64,000 bases of DNA from Alteromonas portus (GTDB lineage Bacteria > Pseudomonadota > Gammaproteobacteria > Enterobacterales > Alteromonadaceae). The stretch covers positions 1 to 64,000 of the forward strand of contig NZ_SWCO01000010.1 of the NCBI RefSeq assembly GCF_005117025.1, in the 5' to 3' direction. The translations under genes were made by a program, and so were the position numbers. The notes under the pieces were generated by a model. It was not told where the DNA came from. It searched no databases and saw nothing but the letters and a program-made list of their open reading frames with translations. Positions 55,103 to 63,593 of this stretch are shown in pieces. Position 1 is the first letter of the stretch. Each line of letters begins with the position of its first letter.

Positions 55103-58100
55103 TTACTTGGCCACTTGCCAGTTGTTGTCGGTTGGCCTCAAGACTCCGCGATCTTTTATAGTAATACCGTCCATCAGATGGATGATATTTCTTGAAGTCA
55201 CTTCATTTCTCCAGAGAAAGTCCACTTTTCCATCGCCGTCATAGTCGCCGATGTTAGCAATTTGCCAATTCAGGTCTGCCACTTCATTGATGAGAGTACT
55301 TGTACTTACTAAACCAGCATGCATGAAGTAAACCCAGTTTCGACCATCTACTTGGTTTCTCATAACGATGTCGTCGATACCGTCTCCATTTAAGTCACCA
55401 GTGCCAGCAATATCCCAATTAGTATTCACTGTATTAAGCGTATATTGATTAGCAATGATACCATTTTCCATTAACCAGATGTAGTTTACGCCTGTTGTGC
55501 TGTGACGCCATATAACATCATCATCTCCGTCGCCGTCTAGGTCACCAGTTGCAGCAATCTTATAATTAAGATCAGTTACCCAGAGAGACGGTTGACTAAT
55601 ACCAATATAACCGTTATTCATCATGTAAAACCATGTATCGCCTCGGCTTGTATTGCGCCACAATACATCACCTGTACCATCGCCATTGAAGTCACCACTA
55701 CCAGCTAACTCCCAGATTCCGGCAGTCACATAATTTAAAGCGTAGCGCTCTTTTATACTTGCGCCGTCCATCAGGTAAATAAAGTTTTTACCTGTGTCAC
55801 TATTTCGCCAAAATATATCTGATTTACCATCGCCATCGTAGTCCCCCTGGCCAGCCATTGCCCACGTATATTCTTGCACGACGTTAATAGGAGTAGCTGA
55901 AGACAACTGGGTACCATCCATCGCCCATAGGAAGTTCCAACCTTTCGCAAAGCTTCGCCATAGTAGATCAGACTTTCCATCACCGTTTACATCGTTTATT
56001 GCTGCATAGCCAAGTGGCGTAGGGTCGGCAAGGTCGACAATACCATCACCATCATCGTCGTCATCGGCATTATTGCCAATACCATCACCATCAGTATCAA
56101 GCCACTCTGCAGGGTTTTGAGGGAACGCATCAACCGTGTCTAGCCAGCCATCGTTGTCATCATCTGGGTCGCTATTATTACCAATGCCGTCGCCGTCAGT
56201 ATCAACCCATTCGAATCTGTCGTTTGGAAACGCATCAACGCTATCTATAACACCATCACCATCGCTGTCAGCCCCACTACCATTGTCTACACCTGGAATA
56301 ACTATGTTATCCACCCAGGCTGAATCTAGACCATGAGAAACCGAACTATCCTTTGAAAAATCCCACTTAAAGGTGTGAGTGCCGTCAGAAATTGGAAACA
56401 CAACGGTTTCAATTGCGCTTACACCAGACCACTGACCTTGTAATACATCGTCTATGTAGAATTTTAAGAAGTCATAACCAGATTCTGAATCAACTTTCAT
56501 ATCAAAGCTTAAATCACCAGCAGCAGTTTCAAGCGTTAACTCTGCTGTTGCGGATTGCCCGTCTATTAGTGCATCTGGCACTCTCATACTATATAAGCCG
56601 TCTATAGGCGCTATGTCGCTTACTTCCCAATTTTCGTTACCTGTAAGAACAAAGGGGCTTAGTGATGTGTCACCAGACTCAAAATCTAGTGCGCTAGATG
56701 TTGGTGGAGCGCAGCTTAAAAAGCTGCGTTGCGAACTTGCGATAGGTCTACCTTGAACAACAGTATTTATAACCGCAGTATGTTGCATTTGGTCAGCAAA
56801 GATATCCGCGAACGTTATTAGGTACTGACTTTGTAAAACGTCAGATAAGGTTGCGTAAATGTTTGCCAACTCTGAATTATCTGGCGCGTAGTAGTAAATA
56901 CCATAAGTTCTGTTTGCCAATTCTTGTAGTACGGTAGCATCTGCTTGACCTAAACCTATTGTAAATACAGGTATGTCGTTTTGATTCGAGTTTGCTATTA
57001 CGGAATCGAGGGTGGCGCTACTCACGGTATCGTCTCCATCGGTAAGCACAATAATTGCTTTTCTACCCGACGTACTCGCTATCTCGTTAAGAGCTACATC
57101 AATTGCGTCATACATCGCGGTATAACCACTATTACTATATGTAGAATCAATAGCCGCAGAAAGTAGCGAAGCATCAGATGTTAACGCTTGAATTACGTCT
57201 GGGTTATCAGAAAACTTAACAATCATGCCTTCATCAATAGCCGCTTTGTTATCGACAATAAGTTTTGCTGCAGTTTGCATACTAGTAATGTCATCGGAAG
57301 ACATTGAACCACTGTAGTCCATTAATATAGCAAACGTTGTTTTTGAATTGGCTGACTGTACTTGAGTGACACTACTAATTGGAGAGGCGGTACCATCGAG
57401 GTACAAGTCGAAACTATTTATACCCAATCCATCTAACGGCACACCATTTTGATCGTAAACACTCACCACCGCTTCAAGTAGCGGGCATTGATATTCCACT
57501 ATCTGGTTAATGCCCGTATTGTAATCGCGGCAACTGTTATAAGTAGAAGACACTGAACCGAATTGATTGTCATCAGTAACTTGAACTTCAATGTCGTGAT
57601 CTGAACCTCCATTTGTAGGATCCGTAAATGTGACTACATACTGACTTTGAATGCTTGTAACTATTGATTGATAGATGTCTTCCAACTCTGTCGCCGTTGG
57701 AGAATAATAGCTTAGACCACCAGTTCGCAGCGCTAAAGTGCTCATGGCATCTCTATCACCAGAACCAAGTGTCACTGTGTAAATAACAATACCAAGACGA
57801 TTTGCATAATCGACCACTTCATCAATATTGAACGATGAGTTGTTGTCAGAGCCATCAGACATTGCTACCACAACCTGCCTACCTGATTGGCCAGATACAT
57901 TCGATAGAGCCTGATATACGCTATCGTACAATGCAGTTGAACCACCCCTTCCAGCGTAATCTTCAGGTATAGAACTGGTTACTAGAGCAAGGTCATCAGT
58001 GAATGGCTGTATGACGTCTACGCTACTTGCAAATTTGATTATGCTAGCTTGGTCGCCAGGTTGCATGTAAGACAAGAATTGTGTAGCCGCAGCTTCCATT

Positions 58101-59491
58101 GAGATGATATCAGTAGAATTCATTGAACCACTGTAATCTAGTGTGAAGGCGACATTTAACACTGATGAACGTACGTCGGAAACTAAGTTTACGGTGTTGA
58201 CCTCCACCGGGTCACCGTTTATGTAAATATCAAAGTCGTCAGCCGTAAGGCCTGATATGTTGTTTCTGTAGGAGTCTAGTACCGTTACAGTCATTTCCAT
58301 TTCAGGACACTGACCAGTTGTATTGATATTGGTTAGCAAAGGCACTAGTGATGCTGTAATCTGGCCAGATGCGTCGCCGGCCAAACTCGTGTTTTTTACA
58401 TTTCCGTATGCTTTAGGCCACGCTGACTCAGCGAGAGAGGTCGATGTTTCGAAAGCAATTAGCTCGTCATTATCATTACCGACATACAGTGTACCGTCTG
58501 AAACTAGGGTTGCAGACGCATCGAAATCATAGAAACCCGTTTCGTTCGAGCTCCAAAGAAAATCACCTGCATTGCTAAGAGCATAAAATACATTGTCCCT
58601 GCTACCAAAGTAGATAGAGCCATCTTCCCCAACTACTGGGGTACCATAAACGTAACCACCTGTGGTGTAGACCCAGTTGATACTGCCGGTTGGGGATAAC
58701 GAGTAAACATTGTTGTCTGCCGAACCAAAGATAATATTTCCGGCGTTATCAATTACTGCTGAACCTCTGATGTCATTGCCTGTTTCAAAAACCCACTTTT
58801 GCGTGCCGTCGGGATTAAGTGCATACATTTTGTCGTCAGTTGAACCGACATACACTGTACCTAATGCGTCGATAGCTGGTGCACCGTAGTTATAACCAGT
58901 TGTTTCAGCTTGCCACTTCAAAGTACCGTCTGGATTTAGCGCATAAATATCCCGATATTCAGACACAACATATACTGTACCGTCTGTAGCTATCGCAGCA
59001 CCTGAACTGAAATCGCCGCTCCCTTGAAAAACCCATTTTTGTGTACCATCTGGATTTACAGCATAAAATTTATTGTCGTCAGAGCCTACATATATAGTTC
59101 CATCTGCGCCAAGCGCTGGCGTGGATGAAACATTGGCACCTGTGGTAAATTTCCACTTCAACGAACCGTCAGCATTGATTGCATAGAGTGAGTTATCAGT
59201 GGAACCGACGTATATCGTGCCATCCTGACCTATTACAGGCGAAGATCCGTAATTTGTATAAGAATTATAGGTCCAAAGGTGTGAGCCGTTGATAGAATAT
59301 GCCATTAGTCCATCATAGTAAGTACCAATGTAAATCGTGCCATCTTCAGCAACGGCTGGGACGGTTATAACATCACCAGCATTTAAATCGACAGACCATT
59401 TAATATCTCCTGGCGCAGCATTTGCGGCACTGGACAGTAGGAAAACTGTTGCCAACAAGCCAATGCAGAAGTAACTGTAAAGTTTCCTCAC
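55103..59491 (-). CDS. Giant secreted protein: PQQ-type propeller, two vWA domains, FG-GAP C-terminus
   Basis: Signal peptide 1-26 (SSAANA-A). Residues about 30-370 are eight repeats of about 40 residues of the PQQ/quinoprotein-like propeller (DGTIYVGSTDNSLYAIN, then LKWKF), with no obvious cofactor ligands. Two von Willebrand A domains follow, each with an intact metal-ion site: DYSGSMNSTD near 451 and DYSGSMSSDD near 724. Then an Ig-like or concanavalin-like region (about 960-1075), calcium runs (DSDGDGVIDSVDAFPND and on, about 1085-1160) and six FG-GAP blades ending DNNWQVAK. The start is GTG at 59491, with AAGGA 7 bases upstream. It follows the DUF7948-type gene by 15 bases, so they form one transcript. 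Likely a surface adhesin binding ligands through vWA. Confidence 0.88.
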   Translation of the reverse strand: MRKLYSYFCIGLLATVFLLSSAANAAPGDIKWSVDLNAGDVITVPAVAEDGTIYIGTYYDGLMAYSINGSHLWTYNSYTNYGSSPVIGQDGTIYVGSTDNSLYAINADGSLKWKFTTGANVSSTPALGADGTIYVGSDDNKFYAVNPDGTQKWVFQGSGDFSSGAAIATDGTVYVVSEYRDIYALNPDGTLKWQAETTGYNYGAPAIDALGTVYVGSTDDKMYALNPDGTQKWVFETGNDIRGSAVIDNAGNIIFGSADNNVYSLSPTGSINWVYTTGGYVYGTPVVGEDGSIYFGSRDNVFYALSNAGDFLWSSNETGFYDFDASATLVSDGTLYVGNDNDELIAFETSTSLAESAWPKAYGNVKNTSLAGDASGQITASLVPLLTNINTTGQCPEMEMTVTVLDSYRNNISGLTADDFDIYINGDPVEVNTVNLVSDVRSSVLNVAFTLDYSGSMNSTDIISMEAAATQFLSYMQPGDQASIIKFASSVDVIQPFTDDLALVTSSIPEDYAGRGGSTALYDSVYQALSNVSGQSGRQVVVAMSDGSDNNSSFNIDEVVDYANRLGIVIYTVTLGSGDRDAMSTLALRTGGLSYYSPTATELEDIYQSIVTSIQSQYVVTFTDPTNGGSDHDIEVQVTDDNQFGSVSSTYNSCRDYNTGINQIVEYQCPLLEAVVSVYDQNGVPLDGLGINSFDLYLDGTASPISSVTQVQSANSKTTFAILMDYSGSMSSDDITSMQTAAKLIVDNKAAIDEGMIVKFSDNPDVIQALTSDASLLSAAIDSTYSNSGYTAMYDAIDVALNEIASTSGRKAIIVLTDGDDTVSSATLDSVIANSNQNDIPVFTIGLGQADATVLQELANRTYGIYYYAPDNSELANIYATLSDVLQSQYLITFADIFADQMQHTAVINTVVQGRPIASSQRSFLSCAPPTSSALDFESGDTSLSPFVLTGNENWEVSDIAPIDGLYSMRVPDALIDGQSATAELTLETAAGDLSFDMKVDSESGYDFLKFYIDDVLQGQWSGVSAIETVVFPISDGTHTFKWDFSKDSSVSHGLDSAWVDNIVIPGVDNGSGADSDGDGVIDSVDAFPNDRFEWVDTDGDGIGNNSDPDDDNDGWLDTVDAFPQNPAEWLDTDGDGIGNNADDDDDGDGIVDLADPTPLGYAAINDVNGDGKSDLLWRSFAKGWNFLWAMDGTQLSSATPINVVQEYTWAMAGQGDYDGDGKSDIFWRNSDTGKNFIYLMDGASIKERYALNYVTAGIWELAGSGDFNGDGTGDVLWRNTSRGDTWFYMMNNGYIGISQPSLWVTDLNYKIAATGDLDGDGDDDVIWRHSTTGVNYIWLMENGIIANQYTLNTVNTNWDIAGTGDLNGDGIDDIVMRNQVDGRNWVYFMHAGLVSTSTLINEVADLNWQIANIGDYDGDGKVDFLWRNEVTSRNIIHLMDGITIKDRGVLRPTDNNWQVAK
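55106..56000 (-). repeat. C-terminal six-blade FG-GAP module
   Basis: Starts NDVNGDGKSDLLWRS and ends RPTDNNWQVAK. Closest to the modules at 47948 and 60338. Confidence 0.85.
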
Positions 59492-59506
59492 CTCTATATC
59501 CTTATA

Positions 59507-60235
59507 TTAATCAATAACTAGTGTTTTATCTGAACGATAATTTGGTACATCAATAGACACGAGATTGCCATCGACTACATAGCTGCTTTGAAGCACCTGC
59601 CTTTGGCCATCGTTTTCTTGCCACGCTCTAGGACGACTTACATACTGTGTTGTACCGTTATACGCGGTGATAAGAAGATTCCCTTCACTATCCATAGTCA
59701 CGGTGGATGCTTCCGAAAAGCGCATTTCTATATCAGATATGTTACCTTCGGGTGTAACGTGGAAATCAAAGTCGACTTTTCCTCCATCAACATATTCAAT
59801 AACATCAATACCAGAATAAACGTCTTTTGTTCGTTTAAAGCCGTAATTCAGTAGTGAAGTTGGTTGCTTATGGATATCGCCCGTGGTCACTGTTTGAGCG
59901 TTTTTATTAGCATCTAGTAACTGTACTTTAATACGTGATTGGCTGTTCCCTTCACGGCTGGTAGATGAAAAAACATCAGTAGTCAGGGGTTCGTCCTGCT
60001 CTAACTGCTGTTCTTTCAGCCTGCTTTTTTGGGGTTCAGAAACATTGCTTAATATACTGCTGGGTGCTTTTGGGTCACCGTTGCCGTATTTAACATCTAG
60101 CTTTTTTTCATCGCGTTTGACGACAGAGTGAGTATCTTGAAGGGGTTTCTTTTCGTCGCGTGTGGTGTTTAGGTACAGTAAACCACTAGCAACGGTTATG
60201 ACGACCATCCCTGCTATAAATGAAATACGCTTCAT
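59507..60235 (-). CDS. Membrane-anchored stand-alone DUF7948-type domain
   Basis: A signal anchor at about residues 4-22 is followed by a charged linker (to about 120) and a beta-rich domain (about 125-242): YSGIDVIEYVDGGKVDFDF, then EMRFSEASTVTMDSEGNLLI, RPRAWQEN, and a closing DVPNYRSDKTLVID. This is the pattern of DUF7948, a domain usually found at the N-terminus of large SBBP-repeat or PKD proteins. Here it is a separate small protein 15 bases upstream of the vWA giant. AAGGA precedes the ATG. The recognition is from memory of the pattern. It may act as a partner or chaperone for the giant (inference). Confidence 0.65.
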   Translation of the reverse strand: MKRISFIAGMVVITVASGLLYLNTTRDEKKPLQDTHSVVKRDEKKLDVKYGNGDPKAPSSILSNVSEPQKSRLKEQQLEQDEPLTTDVFSSTSREGNSQSRIKVQLLDANKNAQTVTTGDIHKQPTSLLNYGFKRTKDVYSGIDVIEYVDGGKVDFDFHVTPEGNISDIEMRFSEASTVTMDSEGNLLITAYNGTTQYVSRPRAWQENDGQRQVLQSSYVVDGNLVSIDVPNYRSDKTLVID

Positions 60236-60290
60236 TTACGGAGTTCCTTTCCTTAAAATCTTACTTAAAAATAACATAGAACTTATATAA

Positions 60291-60316
60291 AAAAAAGGCG
60301 GTTAAACCGCCTTTTT
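60291..60316. terminator. Terminator of the 1023-residue gene
   Basis: AAAAAAGGCGGT and ACCGCCTTTTT pair around a 3-base loop, 18 bases past the stop. It separates this gene from the DUF7948/vWA transcript. Confidence 0.85.
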
Positions 60317-60334
60317 AATTTAGTGTAAGTAGAC

Positions 60335-63300
60335 CTACTTAGCTACTTTCCATGTATCGTCTGTCGGTCGTAATACTCCGCGACTTTTGATTGTCGTTCC
60401 GTTCATTAAGTGGATAAGATTACGAGTTGTCGTTTCGTTTCGCCACATGAAATCTGCTTTGCCATCGCCGTCATAATCGCCAACATTGCCAATTTCCCAA
60501 TTTAAATCCGCAACTTGATTAATGAGAGTACTAGTTTCAATTTGACCATCTTTCATTAAATACGCCCAATTTCTACCATCAACTTGATTGCGTAGAACTA
60601 TGTCATCAGTTCCATCGCCATCTAAGTCTCCGGCCCCCACAATAGACCAGTCTGTATTGATGACGTTGAGGCTGTATCTGCTCGCTATACCACCGTTTTC
60701 CATTATCCAAATATAATTGCGGCCAGTACCATTGTGACGCCAAATTATGTCTTCTGAGCCGTCTCCGTTGACGTCACCTGTCGCTGCTACTTTGAAATCT
60801 AAGTCTGTTACCCAAAGAGATGGTTGGCTTGTTTCAATAAGCCCATCTTTCATCATATAGAACCATGTGTCTCCCCGTTCTACATTACGCCACATTACGT
60901 CGCCTATACCATCCCCATTGAAATCACCATTACCTACTAACTCCCACCTACCTGCGGTTACTACATTTAGCGCATATCGACTCTTGATACTTGCTCCATC
61001 CATCAAATACATGAAGTTCATACCTGTAGCGCTATTTCTCCACAGAATGTCCGATTTACCATCACCGTCGTAATCACCGAGACCATCCATTGTCCACGTA
61101 TACTCTTGTACTACATTGATTGGGGTAGCAGCAGATGTTTGAGTTCCATTCATTGTCCACAAGAAGTTCCATCCTTTATTGAAACTACGCCATAGCAAAT
61201 CAGATTTACCATCTGCATTGAGATCATTCACTGGCGTGTAGGTTCTTATTTCTTGTGCTGACCAGTTAGCAGGATTAAAAGGAACGTCCCCATCGCGGTA
61301 ATCACCTCCCAACTCCGGAATACCAGCCCACGCCCATCTTATACAGTCACCTTGTTGATCCAAAGTAATACAATCTAAAGAATTAAAATCTAGGTAAGGA
61401 GAAATCAAAAATCCACCGTCTAGCCCAAAGGAGCAATCGCCTCCATTATCTAAAAATGTAAACCCTTGTACACAGACCCAAAAATCTAATGTATTACCGG
61501 AAAGACTCATCCTCGCGGCGTGCGATGGGTTTGCGGCTCTTATTGCTAAGTCGCTAGTGATGTCGTACTCAATACCTGATAAAGAGGCACTTACTACATT
61601 AGTTAGAACGATTGTGTCATTATCTTCGAGCAACGCACCTTCTACTACAGCAGTTAATTCATGCCCAGCAGTACCTCGAGCGTTGCCATCAAATATATAT
61701 GTAAATGAAAACAGTTGAGTTGAAGCATCTGTTCTTGATGCGTCTGTAGGGAAATCGTCAATTACGTCCGGTACTCGGTCTCCATCCGTGTCAGAATTTG
61801 TAGGGTCCGTTCCTAATGTAAACTCTTCAAGGTTGGTTAACCCATCATTATCTGCATCTTGATTGGCGTCATTGCTATTTAAATGATTTAGACCATAACT
61901 TTCTTCGAAGTAATCTTCCATGCCATCGTTATCGTCGTCGTCGTCATCAGAGTCGGATATTCCGTCACCGTCATTATCACCGTCAAATCCACCTGCTATG
62001 TACTCATCTTTGTATTGACTAAGATCTACTAACTCCAAGTAATTGATACGAGGAGCAATCCACACACCACTTGTACCACTAGGAACGTCTTCGTAAGTAC
62101 TGTATTCCAATACAAACGTTAACCCATTATCGTTGGTTGTTAGCGGTATCCAGTTTCTCTCTCGAATAGCATAACTAGAGTCAAAGTTTAACGAGACCTT
62201 CCCATCTAACACTGTCCATGTCCAACCTGAAACTCCCATTAGGATCGTATCATTGGTGCAGTGAACACCTCGATTGAAAGTACCGTCATTGTTGAAAGAG
62301 TAAGCAAATAACATGTCGCAAATAGGCCAACCCTTGTCATTCGCCCAAGCGTCAATACGACCGTTAATATTAGCGTTATAAACAAAGGGAAAGTTTGAGA
62401 CTAACCCAGAACCAAAATTTTTAGCCGAGCCATCAATCGCCACCAGTTCACGAGCAAAGCGATACGTTTCCCCCTCAGCGCTTACTTCAACGAGAACAGT
62501 CCACACCGATTCATTAACTTTCTGTATGGGGGTGATAACAAACAGAACTCCATTCATATTAACTAGAATTTCGTTACTTCTAAGTTCAGTTGTATATGCG
62601 TCTTCAAGAACTTGACTTATTGATGTTACAGGCGTGCTCGATAACTCGAAAATGTCATGCACAATCGAATTTACTTCGTCACCGAATTGGAAGTCGACTT
62701 CATCGACAATAGGAATAGCAGCACTCATCCCCTCTAAGCCGTCAAAAGTAATTCCTCTATCTGCTATTCCAAACTCGAAACGTACTCCATTATATACGTT
62801 TGTTGAAAACGCAGAAATTTCCGTCTCACCTTGCCAACCACCTTCAATTCCGTTAACTACATCTTCTGGAATATAGAGTATATCCTCTACTGTGATATTA
62901 GCGGTAACGTCAAAATAGCCAGCAGCTGCGTTAGCTATCGTATAAACAACATTGTCAGTCACACTTGTCCATTGTAAGGATGGAGTCTGAGTTATTAAAC
63001 CTTGCTCAAACGCGGCAATAAGTTGATCAGCTACTTGGTCTCCCCATCGATCCCGGTATGTATCACTGTAAACATCATGAGTTTGAAATGAGGTACTTCC
63101 GTGAGATTTGTCTAGATAAGTTTGCGTAAGCTGATTCCCAGCTGCGGAGAATACAATATCGTAAGACGGAACAATCTGTGTTTGTGTACGATCTGAGAAG
63201 CTCCATGAACCCGCGTCTGACTTAACTAATATTCCTTCGACTATAATCCCGTATTCGTTAAGCGTGGTTTCGTCAACTGAAAGAATTAATGACTCATTGT

Positions 63301-63406
63301 CTAACAATTCTTGAAAATTTTGGTAAGTGGTAGCGCAAACCTGCGTAGAAAACGAAACTAGTGCTAGTAATAAGCATCTAGTTAGAACCAAGCGAATGGT
63401 ACTCAT
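60335..63406 (-). CDS. Large secreted protein with calcium-binding runs and FG-GAP C-terminus
   Basis: Signal peptide 1-25 (STQVCA-T). Residues about 26-480 are not a domain I recognise. Within them, about 338-462 (W-W-V-DG-VS, PRINYLEL) resembles the C-terminal part of the lipoprotein at 7870. Next come calcium-binding runs (DGDNDGDGISDSDDDDDDND, about 477-496, and DTDGDRVPDVIDDFPTD), a beta-rich domain with four cysteines (about 560-715) and six FG-GAP blades (about 725-1023) ending DDTWKVAK. Alone on its transcript, with its own terminator. Probably a surface or matrix protein of the same set as its neighbours. Confidence 0.82.
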   Translation of the reverse strand: MSTIRLVLTRCLLLALVSFSTQVCATTYQNFQELLDNESLILSVDETTLNEYGIIVEGILVKSDAGSWSFSDRTQTQIVPSYDIVFSAAGNQLTQTYLDKSHGSTSFQTHDVYSDTYRDRWGDQVADQLIAAFEQGLITQTPSLQWTSVTDNVVYTIANAAAGYFDVTANITVEDILYIPEDVVNGIEGGWQGETEISAFSTNVYNGVRFEFGIADRGITFDGLEGMSAAIPIVDEVDFQFGDEVNSIVHDIFELSSTPVTSISQVLEDAYTTELRSNEILVNMNGVLFVITPIQKVNESVWTVLVEVSAEGETYRFARELVAIDGSAKNFGSGLVSNFPFVYNANINGRIDAWANDKGWPICDMLFAYSFNNDGTFNRGVHCTNDTILMGVSGWTWTVLDGKVSLNFDSSYAIRERNWIPLTTNDNGLTFVLEYSTYEDVPSGTSGVWIAPRINYLELVDLSQYKDEYIAGGFDGDNDGDGISDSDDDDDDNDGMEDYFEESYGLNHLNSNDANQDADNDGLTNLEEFTLGTDPTNSDTDGDRVPDVIDDFPTDASRTDASTQLFSFTYIFDGNARGTAGHELTAVVEGALLEDNDTIVLTNVVSASLSGIEYDITSDLAIRAANPSHAARMSLSGNTLDFWVCVQGFTFLDNGGDCSFGLDGGFLISPYLDFNSLDCITLDQQGDCIRWAWAGIPELGGDYRDGDVPFNPANWSAQEIRTYTPVNDLNADGKSDLLWRSFNKGWNFLWTMNGTQTSAATPINVVQEYTWTMDGLGDYDGDGKSDILWRNSATGMNFMYLMDGASIKSRYALNVVTAGRWELVGNGDFNGDGIGDVMWRNVERGDTWFYMMKDGLIETSQPSLWVTDLDFKVAATGDVNGDGSEDIIWRHNGTGRNYIWIMENGGIASRYSLNVINTDWSIVGAGDLDGDGTDDIVLRNQVDGRNWAYLMKDGQIETSTLINQVADLNWEIGNVGDYDGDGKADFMWRNETTTRNLIHLMNGTTIKSRGVLRPTDDTWKVAK
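60338..61233 (-). repeat. C-terminal six-blade FG-GAP module
   Basis: Starts NDLNADGKSDLLWRS and ends RPTDDTWKVAK. Very close to the modules at 47948 and 55106. Confidence 0.85.
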
Positions 63407-63551
63407 AAGGCGTCCCTGTCAATAGATTAAAATACTAGTAAATAAATTTTAGTCACATTAGAGCACACTGTTCACTTTTTCAACAGCAAACTAAAAATAA
63501 TGTTTACTTCCACCTAAGGGAACATTTGATTTCCTTCCGTGTAGCAATTGA

Positions 63552-63576
63552 AAAAGCCACTAAAAAAGTGGCTTTT
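63552..63576 (-). terminator. Terminator of the glycosyltransferase at the window edge
   Basis: AAAAGCCACT and AGTGGCTTTT around a 5-base loop, 18 bases past the stop. The arms resemble the start of the 47874 terminator (AAAAGCCACTT). Confidence 0.8.
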
Positions 63577-63593
63577 ATCGAACTTGCAAGATT

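Noticed and set aside
56136..56336. Serine/proline-rich open frame on the plus strand
   Set aside because: Antisense reading of the calcium-binding DxDGDG codons of the vWA giant.
47948..61233. Regularly spaced near-identical segments that could suggest a CRISPR or tandem DNA repeat array
   Set aside because: They are in-frame codons of FG-GAP blades, about 147 bases apart, with coding-type variation and no short palindromic repeat.
20310..63406. GlyGly-CTERM, PEP-CTERM, LPxTG or RTX secretion signals on the giant proteins
   Set aside because: Read to the last residue, each ends within the final FG-GAP blade, with no membrane segment, no basic tail and no GGxGxD nonapeptide array.
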